A DNA stretch of 64,000 bases from Cordylochernes scorpioides (lineage: Eukaryota > Arthropoda > Arachnida > Pseudoscorpiones > Chernetidae). Below, one piece after another: positions 10,848 through 20,500 of this stretch (its first letter is position 1; every line of letters starts with the position of its first letter). The DNA is taken from NCBI GenBank assembly GCA_030710605.1, contig CP092877.1:68318488-68382487 (forward strand), written 5' to 3'. The notes beneath the pieces are model-generated. The model ran no database searches and was not told the DNA's origin. It worked only from the letters and a program-made list of their open reading frames with translations. The translations under genes were made by a program, and so were the position numbers.

Positions 10848-11156
10848 ATATAAAATGAAAGGATTTAAAAGCACGAATGTTTCTTTTATACATAATACAA
10901 ACTTCTACTGTCCTTACTTTTCTTGAAAACCATTTCTGAGATTCCATCCTTCAGTGCTGCGTATATAAGCAGAATCGTCCAATACAGTATTAGAGCTCTG
11001 AGATGCGGTCTGATGGATTAAATTGGCGAAACCGCTGGGAGGGTTCACCACTGATGAGCCAAGCCCTCCCAATATATTTTTCATCGCAGTAAGGGCAGTA
11101 GAAGTTTGTATTATGTATAAAAGAAACATTCGTGCTTTTAAATCTTTTCATTTTAT
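10848..11156. mobile_element. Foldback element with hammerhead-like centre
   Basis: Arms of about 66 bp (TTTAAAAGCACGAATGTTTC at about 10,864 and GAAACATTCGTGCTTTTAAA at about 11,127) are near-perfect inverted repeats around a 170-bp spacer. The spacer contains TTGGCGAAACCGC followed 15 nt later by CTGATGAGCCAA. These are the two conserved hammerhead-core pieces in permuted order with a possible TTGGC/GCCAA helix. Related pieces lie at 7,541, 8,220-8,330, 26,456 and 49,856. Confidence 0.55.
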
Positions 11157-11466
11157 ATATATGAATTCTATTATTAAAACTTTTAAGCTTTTTATATTAT
11201 AAAATATAGCTTCCATAAATAAATAAATAAAGTTTCCAGGGTTAAGTTTCTTGTTCAAATTTTTTATTTTCAAGTTTTCGGACTTGTCAGTCCTTCAATA
11301 GGCGTATCACGATAATAAATTGATCATTTATAATCAATTTCAGTGCATTTTAGTGCTAATTTTGAATCTCAATATACCTTTAAAATTTGAAATCTTTGAT
11401 TATTGATTACCTGTCCTTCAATCGAATTATTATTTTTGCATTGATAAAATTTACAAAGATTGCTTT

Positions 11467-11781
11467 TTGTTGAGAGAGGTTAACACAGCGACCCGAGAGG
11501 ATATCACGAGATTTTTGAACAGCGACCTTTTAAATTGCTACTTTTGCAATGTTGGCATCCAAGACAATTTGGTCCACTATCTATTCCATTGCCCATTCCT
11601 ACATGAAAAGAGACTGGAAATTCGCGAAATTTCGGGGCCAACTTACTACAATGAACAACATGTATATAAAATCTTCACTACTCTCCTGCTGGATAAAACA
11701 TTTGTTTATAAATATTTTAAATTTTTCAAGGCGATTGATAAAATGAGAGAAGAAGTGCTCAACTCCACAGACAACGGCTGA
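11467..11781 (+). pseudogene. LINE ORF2 C-terminal fragment (APE-type non-LTR)
   Basis: The reading frame holds CYFCNVGIQDNLVHYLFHCP, a C-x2-C...H...C motif found after the reverse transcriptase in many Jockey/CR1/I-type LINEs, followed by a short tail and stop. The 3' end TTAATAAAGGTTCTTCTTG followed by TTG repeats (to about 11,898) matches the 3' structure of the larger LINE at 42,979-46,392, which also ends in AATAAAGG and a TTG run. This is therefore a severely 5'-truncated copy of the same or a sister family. Reverse transcriptase and endonuclease domains are absent. Confidence 0.8.
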
Positions 11782-11929
11782 TTGCTCCCCTTCCCCTCTA
11801 AATTGCTTTTCCTCCTTACTCATGTACATATATAACCTTTTAGTGGAATCCCCTTGTAAGACAATAGTGTCTTAATAAAGGTTCTTCTTGTTGTTGTTGG
11901 TTAACAAAACGGTAACATCCCTATTCAAT

Positions 11930-12040
11930 ATAGGAGAAAGACAAGTCGGGGAGAAGAGCTTCTTTATACGAAGACGATGGTACAAGATTTCGGGCAAGAC
12001 GTCCTTCTACGGATACAGAATGACAAGTGCAATGGTTCAT
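11930..12040 (-). repeat. Repeat R, intact copy (target family of the U6 insertion)
   Basis: The reverse complement of this block matches the sequence at 12,380-12,463 and 13,538-13,570 (CTTGCCCGAAATCTTGTAC, GTAGAAGGACGTCTTG, AGAAGCTCTTCTCCC). In the second copy the U6-derived array splits the repeat, so this copy shows the uninterrupted state. Confidence 0.65.
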
Positions 12041-12059
12041 ATTATATATTTTTTGAAAG

Positions 12060-12385
12060 TGTATATAAACCATTGTCACTCCTGGTTCAAAATCACATTG
12101 ATAGGTACCGCTCGACAAGAGCAACCTAGTTCATGATAATTGAAACAGTAAATAATATGTGAAGGTTATTCACATATTAAACAAATTTTAACACGGGATT
12201 CAATCCCGGTTCATGACTGTCGGGAATCGAGCGTGTTACCCTCTCATCCACCGACTTATTGTCGGGAATCGAGCGTGTTACCCTCTCATCCACCGACTTA
12301 TTGTCGGGAATCGAGCGTGTTACCCTCTCATCCACCGACTTATTGTCGGGAATCGAGCGTGTTACCCTCTCATCCACCGACCCCA
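12060..12385 (-). mobile_element. tRNA-derived SINE with internal 43-bp expansion
   Basis: Read on the minus strand the SINE has a box-A-like GTGGATGAGAGGGTAAC, CGATTCCCGACAGTCATGAA and a box-B-like GGGATTGAATCCCG. After this come AATATGTGAATAACC, CATGAACTAGGTTGCTC and GAGCGGTACCTAT. The head part (GTCGGGAATCGAGCGTGTTA and following) is repeated four times with a 43-bp period at 12,218-12,380. Other copies lie at 22,744-22,940, 30,455-30,640 and 59,343-59,510 without the expansion. Confidence 0.75.
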
Positions 12386-12445
12386 TTGTCACTCGTGTTA
12401 TTTTGTACCCATAGAAGGATATCTTGTCCGAAATTTTGTACAATT

Positions 12446-12473
12446 GTCCTCTTATAAAAGAAGCTTCGGCGGT

Positions 12474-12513
<40 letters not shown>

Positions 12514-13556
12514 GGCCCTGTGATACCAGTTCGGCGGAACAACTACTACAATAGGAAGGATACAGAGAAGATTAGCATGGCCCCTGTGATACCAGTTCGG
12601 CGGAACAACTACTACAATAGGAAGGATACAGAGAAGATTAGCATGGCCCCTGTGATACCAGTTCGGCGGAACAACTACTACAATAGGAAGGATACAGAGA
12701 AGATTAGCATGGCCCCTGTGATACCAGTTCGGCGGAACAACTACTACAATAGGAAGGATACAGAGAAGATTAGCATGGCCCCTGTGATACCAGTTCGGCG
12801 GTACAACTACTACAATAGGAACGATACAGAGAAGATTAGCATGGGCCCTGTGATACCAGTTCGGCGGAACAACTACTACAATAGGAACGATACAGAGAAG
12901 ATTAGCATGGGCCCTGTGATACCAGTTCGGCGGAACAACTACTACAATAGGAAGGATACAGAGAAGATTAGCATGGCCCCTGTGATACCAGTTCGGCGGT
13001 ACAACTACTACAATAGGAACGATACAGAGAAGATTAGCATGGGCCCTGTGATACCAGTTCGGCGGAACAACTACTACAATAGGAACGATACAGAGAAGAT
13101 TAGCATGGGCCCTGTGATACCAGTTCGGCGGAACAACTACTACAATAGGAACGATACAGAGAAGATTAGCATGGGCCCTGTGATACAAGTTCGGCGGAAC
13201 AACTACTACAATAGGAACGATACAAAGAAGATTAGCATGGGCCCTGTGATACCAGTTCGGCGGTACAACTACTACAATAGGAAGGATACAGAGAAGATTA
13301 GCATGGCCTCTGTGATACCAGTTCGGCGGTACAACTACTACAATAGGAACGATACAGAGAAGATTAGCATGGGCCCTGTGATACCAGTTCGGCGGTACAA
13401 CTACTACAATTGGAACGATACAGAGAAGATTAGCATGGTCCCTGTGATACCAGTTCGGCGGTACAACTACTACAATTGGAACGATACAGAGAAGATTAGC
13501 ATGGCCCCTGCGCAAGGATGACACGCAAAATCGTGAAGTCCTCTTATATAAAAAAG
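12446..13556 (+). pseudogene. U6: U6 snRNA retro-insertion with target-site duplication
   Basis: U6 sequence begins near nucleotide 8 of the RNA and ends about seven bases after ACGCAAAATC. The true 5' stem and the 3' T-run are missing, and the flanks are near-identical ~18-bp direct repeats within repeat R. Together this fits LINE-mediated insertion of a U6 transcript followed by tandem growth of its 5' half. The TATA-like TTATAAAAG lies directly against the U6 start and not ~25 bp upstream, so a normal U6 promoter is not evident. Confidence 0.7.
12463..13538 (+). repeat. U6 snRNA-derived tandem array (16 x 66 bp)
   Basis: The first unit (GCTTCGGCGGTACATATACT, AAAATTGGAACGATACAGAG, AAGATTAGCATGGCC) is the 5' half of U6 snRNA, including the ACAGAGA box and the AGC triad. 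Fifteen more units follow at exactly 66 bp (GTTCGGCGG starts at 12,529, 12,595 ... 13,453), each with the U6 core plus a TGTGATACCA linker. The last unit runs into the authentic U6 3' half (CCTGCGCAAGGATGACACGC, AAAATCGTGAAG). Similar sequences, GTCCTCTTATAAAAGAAG at 12,446 and GTCCTCTTATATAAAAAAG at 13,538, flank it like a target duplication. Long ORFs on both strands (22-residue repeats) are an artefact of the 66-bp period. Confidence 0.93.
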
Positions 13557-13570
13557 CTCTTCTCCCTGAC

Positions 13571-14154
13571 TTATGTTTATTCTACTATAAATAGAAATTT
13601 GAATTAGTATTTATGCATTCCGTGAACGTGAATTGTCTATATATATCTCAAATTAGTATTTAATTAAGAAAAAAACATTGTGAAAAACATGAGCGTGTGA
13701 TAAATAAAGATTTCTAATATGCGACAATTCTAATCTCCGTCGATAGTTGGCGCTTCCTATCATTAAATAGCGATTTTCACGCAATTGCTAAGAATCCATA
13801 TTCTATTTACATATTGTATTTGTTGTTGTTGTTAATGTCCATCAAATATAGTTCAAATTTTGATGACTCTATGGACAAATATTCTCCAATTTTCTCACCC
13901 TTCACTTACAACTCATCTAGTAATCTTCTGGTAGTTTTCTTTACCTCTTCGACAGCTCATTGCAGATCTTCCTTTCTTCCTTCTTTCTTAAAATGTACCC
14001 AGTATTCGATACTTTGTTGTTAAGAGATAAAACGATAATGTAATCTCAATATTATTGGGATTATGGCTCTCTGGCGATAGGATCGTGGCGATCATAAAGG
14101 ATCGAAGGTTCTCTTTGTGAAGTTATGCAAATTAGGTAGGAGAGTCAGACTCAC
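13571..14154. other. Non-coding AT-rich sequence
   Basis: No gene or clear repeat is recognised. Confidence 0.35.
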
Positions 14155-14196
14155 CTGGGACGTCCGAATGTGGCCGCCTGGAGATGGACGAAGGTT
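14155..14196 (-). other. Possible 42-bp microexon
   Basis: On the minus strand a 42-bp block lies between an acceptor-like CTCACGGCTGTTCCAG and a consensus donor, CCCAG then GTGAGT. It would read NLRPSPGGHIRTSQ in phase 0. Only the splice-site pattern and higher GC support it. No partner exon is recognised, so confidence is low. Confidence 0.2.
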
Positions 14197-14420
14197 CTGG
14201 AACAGCCGTGAGTAAGGAGTTTAACATAAGGAATGTACGCTCCAACAGAATATTTCTTATTTTTATTCACAGATATCAATTTTGTTACTCAGCAAATTTA
14301 TCAGTTAATTGATTGACTTATTTTATTTTTATTGTGAGGAAGGTTGAATTACTTTGATAAAAATAAATGGTTTTGTTATCCTAATATATTTTTTAATAAT
14401 TAACGCAATCACCATTACCA

Positions 14421-14715
14421 ACAATGAATCTACTGTTAGCAGAGAACCAGGGGACAATGGGTAAACCATCACAAACTGTGGACCTCCAACAATGGAGAAA
14501 TCATTACCAACAATGGAGCTCCTGTTACCAGAAAAACAGGGACAATGGAGAAAATATCACAAACAATGGTCTTACTGTTATCAGAACACCAGGAAACAAC
14601 GGAGAAACCATTTACAACAATAGTGAAACCACTACCAACAATGGACCTGCTTTTAGAAGAACAATGGGTTAAATACCGGCAGCAATACAAGTGTACTCTT
14701 GTATTACTGCTATTA
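14421..14715. repeat. Degenerate ACAATGG-type tandem repeat
   Basis: Phrases such as ACAATGGAGAAA, CACAAACAATGG and CATTACCAACAATGG recur imperfectly. The region borders the 44-bp array and probably represents its older, diverged edge or a separate minisatellite. The 82-codon ORF here is only a reflection of the repeat. Confidence 0.6.
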
Positions 14716-16586
14716 GAGGATACCTGTCAGAGAGGAACGGTCAAGCTACCGACACCAAGGAGGATAACTACCAGAGAGAAATGGTCAAGTCACTGACAAC
14801 AAGGAGGATAACTGCCAGAGAGGAACGGTCAAGTCACTGACAACAAGGAGGATAACTGCCAGAGAGGAACGGTCAAGTCACTGACAACAAGGAGGATAAC
14901 TATCAGAGAGGAACGGTCAAGCTACCGACACCAAGGAGGATAACTGCCAGAGAGGAACGGTCAAGTCACTGACAACAAGGAGGATAACTGCCAGAGAGGA
15001 ACGGTCAAGTCACTGACAACAAGGAGGATAACTATCAGAGAGGAACGGTCAAGCTACCGACACCAAGGAGGATAACTACCAGAGAGGAATGGTCAAATCA
15101 CTGACAACAAGGAGGATAACTATCAGAGAGGAACGGTCAAATCACTGACAACAAGGAGGATAACTATCAGAGAGGAACGGTCAAGCTACCGACACCAAGG
15201 AGGATAACTACCAGAGAGGAATGGTCAAATCACTGACAACAAGGAGGATAACTATCAGAGAGGAACGGTCAAGTCACTGACAACAAGGAGGATAACTGCC
15301 AGAGAGGAATGGTCAAGTCACTGACAACAAAGAGGATAACTGCCAGAGAGGAACGGTCAAGTCACTGACAACAAGGAGGATAACTGCCAGAGAGGAATGG
15401 TCAATTCACTGACAACAAGGAGGATAACTATCAGAGAGGAACGGTCAAGTCACTGACAACAAGGAGGATAACTACCAGAGAGGAACGGTCAAGTCACTGA
15501 CAACAAGGAGGATAACTATCAGAGAGGAATGGTCAAGTCACTGACAACAAGGAGGATAACTGCCAGAGAGGAATGGTCAAATCACTGACAACAAGGAGGA
15601 TAACTGCCAGAGAGGAATGGTCAAATCACTGACAACAAGGAGGATAACTGCCAGAGAGGAATGGTCAATTCACTGACAACAAGGAGGATAACTGCCAGAG
15701 AGAAATGGTCAAGTCACTGACAACAAGGAGGATAACTATCAGAGAGGAACGGTCAAGTCACTGACAACAAGGAGGATAACTGCTAGAGAGGAATGGTCAA
15801 GTCACTGACAACAAGGAGGATAACTGCCAGAGAGAAATGGTCAAGTCACTGACAACAAGGAGGATAACTGCCAGAGAGGAATGGTCAAGTCACTGACAAC
15901 AAGGAGGATAACTGCCAGAGAGAAATGGTCAAGTCACTGACAACAAGGAGGATAACTGCCAGAGAGAAATGGTCAAGTCACTGACAACAAGGAGGATAAC
16001 TGCCAGAGAGGAATGGTCAATTCACTGACAACAAGGAGGATAATTGCCAGAGAGGAATGGTCAAGTCACTGACAACAAGGAGGATAACTATCAGAGAGGA
16101 ACGGTCAAGTCACTGACAACAAGGAGGATAACTGCCAGAGAGAAATGGTCAAGTCACTGACAACAAGGAGGATAACTACCAGAGAGGAACGGTCAAGTCA
16201 CTGACAACAAGGAGGATAATTGCCAGAGAGGAACGGTCAAGTCACTGACAACAAGGAGGATAACTACCAGAGAGGAACGGTCAAGTCACTGACAACAAGG
16301 AGGATAACTGCCAGAGAGGAATGGTCAAATCACTGACAACAAGGAGGATAACTGCCAGAGAGGAATGGTCAAGACACTGACAACAAGGAGGATAACTGCC
16401 AGAGAGGAATGGTCAATTCACTGACAACAAGGAGGATAACTGCCAGAGAGGAATGGTCAATTCACTGACAACAAGGAGGATAACTGCCAGAGAGGAATGG
16501 TCAAGACACTGACAACAAGGAGGATAACTGCCAGAGAGGAATGGTCAAGACACTGACAACAAGGAGGATAACTGCCAGAGAGGAAT
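14716..16586. repeat. 44-bp minisatellite, about 42 copies
   Basis: The unit is GGTCAAGTCACTGACAACAA plus GGAGGATAACTGCCAGAGAG plus GAAC/GAAT. Variants (tgcc/tatc/tacc; acgg/atgg; aagtcac/aattcac/aagctac) are interspersed, and some larger blocks recur, which suggests multi-unit duplication. There are no unique spacers, so it is a plain tandem array and not a CRISPR. Confidence 0.95.
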
Positions 16587-16922
16587 TAAGAAAGAACAAC
16601 CAATAAAGGAATCACCAGACGTCAATCACAGCCAAGATCCAGACGGCCAAGTTAAGGCGACACACCGCCCGACAGATATTTAATTAATTAAGGATCCCGG
16701 CAGCCATTTGACCCAAGGGAATGAAGAGATCTCTTAAATGTAATCACAACGACAATTTCCAGAAGTGTGCGGTTTTAAAAATTGGACAATTTCTCCCTAG
16801 GGGCAGCTTGGGTCTTGTAATATCTCGTTCTTCTGGAACCTAACAATCTTGTTCCTGATGGCTCCGCTTGTTTCGTCGCAGTTTGTTTTTTTCCGACGTG
16901 TACTGTCCTAATAGGATACATA
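16587..16922. other. Unclassified sequence
   Basis: No gene or recognisable repeat is seen between the 44-bp array and the next MITE. Confidence 0.35.
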
Positions 16923-17129
16923 CACTCAAGGACCAAACTTAAAGAAGTTGTACCTTTTACCATGTTTATCGGAGTTCAGAGAATAACTATGAAAGCTATT
17001 TGATACACAATGAATTTTATTGAAGACACACGAGATAAACAAGTGTGAACAAAATTTCCTCTGTCTCTTAAAAATATACGAAAGGAGAAATCAAAGACTT
17101 TACACTTCCTCAAGTTTTGTCTATGAGTA
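16923..17129. mobile_element. MITE of the GGACAAAACTTAAGGA family, copy 2
   Basis: The ends CACTCAAGGACCAAACTTAA and CTCAAGTTTTGTCTATGAGT are inverted and lie at TA sites. The interior includes TTATTGAAGACACACGAGAT, shared with the partial copies downstream. Confidence 0.7.
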
Positions 17130-17340
17130 TATATACATCACCCTTTCGTAGGATGTTAGGAAATCGAAGCCGACCCTGTATTAATAGGGGCCATACTCCT
17201 CAAACCCTGGCATAGAGTTTTTCTGAAATTTGACAAAACTGGTGTTAAGGCCAATTCTTTTTTACCTTTATGCATGGTTTTAATGCATTTTCAAAAAGTG
17301 AGGTCTGAATAAAATACCCTCGCTTCTTTGTGTTGTATAT

Positions 17341-17600
17341 AGACTCACGGACAAAACTTAAGGAAGTTGTATCTTTCAGCATGAATATTGGGATTCAGAC
17401 AATAACTCTGAAAGATATTACAGTGACCTTTATTGAAGACACATGAGATTACCTAGTGTGTATACACTCATGGACAAAACTTAAGGAAGTTGTATCTTTC
17501 AGCATGTATATCGTTATTCAGACAATAACTCTGAAAGATATTTGATACACGGTGTCCTTTATTGAAGACACACAAGATAACCATGTGTGAACAGAAATAC
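17341..17600 (+). mobile_element. Two partial MITE copies in tandem (same family)
   Basis: CTCACGGACAAAACTTAAGG (about 17,344) and CTCATGGACAAAACTTAAGG (about 17,467) each start a left half with TATCTTTCAGCATG and AATAACTCTGAAAGATAT. The first stops after about 120 bp. The second runs into the 16-bp array. Confidence 0.65.
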
Positions 17601-17604
17601 CTCT

Positions 17605-18037
17605 GTCTTCTTCAAAGAGATGGTCTTTCAAAGAGACGGTTGCTTAAAGAGATAGCTTTACAAAGATACGGTCGTTCAGAGAAATGGCCCTTCAAAGAGA
17701 TGGTCGTACAAAGAGATGGTCTTTCAAAGAAATGGCCCTTCAAAGAGATGGCCATACAAAGAGATAGTCGTTCAGAGAGACGGTTGTTCAAAGAGATAGC
17801 TGTACAAAGAGATGGTCGTTCAAAGAGATGGTTTCTCAAAGAGATGGCCATACAAATAGATGGTCGTTCAGAGAAATGACCCTTCAAAGAGATGGCCATA
17901 CAAAGATATAGTCGTTCAGTGAGACGGTTGCTCAAAGAGATAGCTGTACAAAGAGATGGTCGTTCAGAGAGACGGTTGCTCAAAGAGATGGCCATACAAA
18001 GAGATAGTCGTTCAGAGAGATAGCCGTACAAAGAGAT
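17605..18037. repeat. 16-bp minisatellite, block 1
   Basis: The unit is close to CAAAGAGATGGTCGTT, with variants such as CAGAGAAATGGCCCTT and CAAAGAGATAGCTGTA. Three units make 48 bp, so ORFs of 16-residue repeats appear on both strands; they are not taken as genes. Confidence 0.92.
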
Positions 18038-18337
18038 GATATCTCTATAAACTATCTAATAGTTTAACTCACCTTTGGCAAAGATTTTGGAAGATTTCAG
18101 TTGTTGTAGTAAGGTGGGAAGCCTTTTAGTGAGCGGACTTCAATATCGTCGTCATCGTCTGCACCACAGTCTTCTGTGAATATTTATTTTTACAATTGGC
18201 AAATATTTCAGGTTTAAATATAGCACTCAAAATGATTCGATTTTAAAGAATAACAAATATAAATAGAAAAACACAAACAAATTTAAAATTCGATAAAATA
18301 TAATCTTTCGCAAATAAGTATTTATTCTCAAAAAAGT
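18038..18337. other. AT-rich spacer between the two 16-bp arrays
   Basis: About 300 bp of unrelated AT-rich DNA separates the two blocks. No gene is seen. Confidence 0.4.
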
Positions 18338-18664
18338 AGTTCAAAGAGATAGCTGTACAAAGATACGGTCGTTCAGAGAAATGGCCCTTCAAATAGATGG
18401 TCGTTCAAAGCAATGGTCGCTCAAAGAGATAGTATTTGAAAGAGATAGCTGTACAAAGAAATGGTCGTTCTGAGAAATGGCTCTTCAAAGAGATAGCCAT
18501 ACAAAGAGATAGTCGTTCAAAGAGACGGTTGCTCAAAGAAATAGCTGTACAAAGAGATGGTCTTTCAGAGAAATGGCCCTTCAAAGAGATGGTCGCTCAA
18601 AGAGATAGTCGTTCAAAGAGATGGTCGCTCATCGAGTGAGTCTCTTATGGGAGGTTCTACTGTG
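18338..18664. repeat. 16-bp minisatellite block 2 ending in a pogo-type terminal repeat
   Basis: The same 16-bp unit resumes (CAAAGAGATAGCTGTA, CAAAGAGATGGTCGCT). The array ends in GGGAGGTTCTACTGTG at about 18,650-18,664, the reverse complement of the CAGTAGAACCTCCC terminus of the MITE at 3,997. The array therefore seems to lie inside, or next to the right end of, a Tigger-type MITE. Confidence 0.7.
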
Positions 18665-19010
18665 TACAAAATAAAATTTTCTACGAATGATTTTCCTACT
18701 AGAAGGATTTTCCTACTTAATTCAAGCCAAGATTTAAGTTCGAGATTTTGGAATGAGCAGCAGCAGCAGTCTCCATCCGACTGGAAGTGGTGGGCGGACC
18801 AATCAACGCGGCTAGTTAGCAGCCTGGGCCGGGAGCAAACACTCCAAATCCCGCCATCTATCAATTTGAGCGGATTATGCGGACGGAACTCTTCGGGAGA
18901 AACGCAAATTAATTCAAACCACTCCGGGAACCTTCCTAGATAGGAGCACAAGTACGCCATGGTGTCGTCTCACTACAGGAATCATATTTATTTACATATT
19001 TTCTCGTGAC
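18665..19010 (+). other. Unassigned GC-richer block with an open frame
   Basis: An open frame ends at 18,943 and includes FWNEQQQQSPSDWKWWADQS. It has no recognised domain, and its upstream part is the 16-bp array. It may be a remnant of an unknown repeat. No function is proposed. Confidence 0.2.
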
Positions 19011-19039
19011 TCATTCCTTATCATCATTAGTAAAGTTAT

Positions 19040-19245
19040 TTGAAGGCGGAGTTAGAATCTTCCCAACATGCATCATCTGTAAAAAGGAGGAGGCAACCAC
19101 AGACCATCTATTCTCATACATGGAAGACACCAAGCACGACTTGTACCATAACTAATCCTAAACAAGATACATGTAAAATAGTCTCCATGACATTGTGTAA
19201 TGACATAAGAGATAATAATAATAATAAAAAAAATAGTAAAGAATT
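19040..19245 (+). pseudogene. LINE ORF2 3' fragment
   Basis: In one frame the text reads IFPTCIICKKEEATTDHLFS, the C-x2-C...H motif found at the end of APE-type LINE ORF2 proteins. It is followed by stops and a 3' run of AATAATAATAATAA. Only the last ~70 codons remain, so this is a dead, 5'-truncated insertion. Confidence 0.65.
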
Positions 19246-19435
19246 TTACTAGGGGGGTGAACAGTGAATCGTTCTGATGCAAGATTAAAGGGAGAGATGT
19301 CTCTTTTGATACATGAATATCATCGTCCCGTAACTTTAAGTTGTAATCTTTCCTCAAAATCGGCCCTTGCCACTTCACCAGCTTAAACATCTGATTGGTA
19401 AATTCGACCAATTCCATAACCCTTCTTATAGTATG

Positions 19436-19525
19436 TTATGAAATCGAAGCCGTCCCTGTACTGATGAGGGCCATAGCCCGAAACCATGGTATACATGTTG
19501 TTGGCTTCTTGTCTGAATGATGGTC
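19436..19525 (+). ncRNA. Hammerhead-ribozyme-like motif
   Basis: CTGATGA (19,461-19,467) is followed by GGGC-CATA-GCCC (helix II, 19,468-19,479), GAAA (19,480-19,483) and the self-complementary CCATGG. This is the complete conserved hammerhead core with a perfect helix II. The partner strands for helices I and III are not evident within one monomer, as with short-helix hammerheads of Penelope-like elements that act as dimers. Diverged relatives lie at about 17,155-17,260 and 26,935-27,030. Activity is not shown. Confidence 0.5.
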
Positions 19526-19794
19526 CCCTAAGAAGAGTGAAAGCATGCCACTGAAACGTCGGAATTTAAATAAACAATTGGTTGATGTTGCTAAAAATAT
19601 TGTTTCAATCCAGGTTTCGAATCTGTGTTCTGACCTTTTAGACCAGTAACATCTACAAATTCAATGAATTTTTAAAAAGTAATCTTAATTATTATATACC
19701 CATTTATAAGTGTATATTTACAACAAAACTTATTAGTTATATTTATAGGAAGTGTAAGGGTTGTGGGTGGTGGAATATTGTCGACCGAACTTAC

Positions 19795-19879
19795 CTCTTG
19801 GACAAGGCACCAGGATGGTGATAGGTTTCTGGTAGCGGCAGCTAAAGAGCCGCAGCTGGCACTCTGAGCCGTACTTGTT
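19795..19879 (-). CDS. Exon of a Kazal-domain protein (partial, cut by gap)
   Basis: On the minus strand, running out of the N gap, the sequence reads NKYGSECQLRLFSCRYQK then PITILVPCPR. It stops at a consensus splice donor, AGAG followed by GTAAGT (donor at 19,789-19,794). YGSEC...L..C....I......C is the spacing of the C-terminal half of a Kazal/follistatin-like domain, as in agrin-type and other extracellular multi-Kazal proteins. GC-rich third positions contrast with the AT-rich surroundings, and the frame is clean up to the donor, which supports a real host exon. The 5' part of the exon is lost in the gap and no neighbouring exon is recognised. The protein would act in the extracellular space, possibly as a protease inhibitor or matrix component. 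Which gene it belongs to is unknown. Confidence 0.68.
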
Positions 19880-19979
19880 NNNNNNNNNNNNNNNNNNNNN
19901 NNNNNNNNNNNNNNNNNNNNNNNNNNNNNNNNNNNNNNNNNNNNNNNNNNNNNNNNNNNNNNNNNNNNNNNNNNNNNNN
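19880..19979. other. Assembly gap, 100 N
   Basis: Exactly 100 N, the usual placeholder for a gap of unknown size. The sequence right of it (from 19,980) starts abruptly inside a LINE and matches 34,402 onwards. Confidence 0.99.
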
Positions 19980-20195
19980 GACACTAATCAAGGCCGGCAT
20001 CCTCGCGGAGGCTCGCTCGCTCCACGATCCTCGCCACCATGATCGCGACGACGGCTACATCGGCAGGGCCCAACGCTGCATCAGGGCGCAGCTTGAGGCC
20101 TCGTCGACGAACGCGGATTACCCATCCCTCCCGGACCACGCGCGCCTCACGCGCCACCGCCGTACACCTATATACACAAGTAGTCAAAATTAAGG
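19980..20195 (+). pseudogene. LINE-A ORF2 fragment (post-endonuclease linker)
   Basis: The first 216 bases after the gap are the same as 34,402-34,617 (KAGILAEARSLHDPRHHDRD in the LINE frame). That part follows the endonuclease domain of the GC-rich LINE described at 30,880-34,615. Nothing upstream is present because of the gap. Confidence 0.85.
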
Positions 20196-20241
20196 TAACA
20201 AACACTTATTGTTAGTTTCCTTAGCTGTTTGTATCCTATGT

Positions 20242-20500
20242 CTAAGGAATGCTGGACAGCTGAGAAAGATGATCGACTGTCTGTGGTTCTTCTGAACAGT
20301 GGATACAGGTAGAGTCTGTTTCGTGATGTACACGTTTAATGTCTAGCAGTACATGTGTCAAATTATCAACATGTATAGTCACGACCGTCATGGGTTCTGT
20401 CACGGATGCGCGCGCATCATCATTATGATCATTATCATTATCTAATGATAATAATAATAATAATATAATTATTATTATTATTATTATATTATTATTATTA
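20242..20500 (-). pseudogene. LINE ORF2 C-terminal fragment with A/T-repeat tail
   Basis: On the minus strand HVLLDIKRVHHETDSTCIHC followed by SEEPQTVDHLSQ has the C-x2-C...H pattern of LINE ORF2 C-termini. An AAT/ATT microsatellite at 20,445-20,500 lies nearby. The same remnant is present at 34,665-34,795. Confidence 0.6.

Noticed and set aside
11021..11065. Complete hammerhead ribozyme in the foldback element
   Set aside because: GAAAC and CTGATGA are present but in permuted order with no convincing helix I; listed only as a motif within the repeat.
12481..13524. Long ORFs (347 codons minus, 333 codons plus) with 22-residue repeats
   Set aside because: They follow from the 66-bp period of the U6-derived array (66 is a multiple of three) and lack any independent coding sign.
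14716..16586. Regular repeat array resembling a CRISPR
   Set aside because: The 44-bp units are contiguous with no unique spacers, there are no cas genes, and the setting is a eukaryotic genome.
18613..18960. 115-codon minus ORF with Cys and Trp residues
   Set aside because: It starts in the 16-bp array region on one side, has no recognised motif, and overlaps an equally open plus frame.
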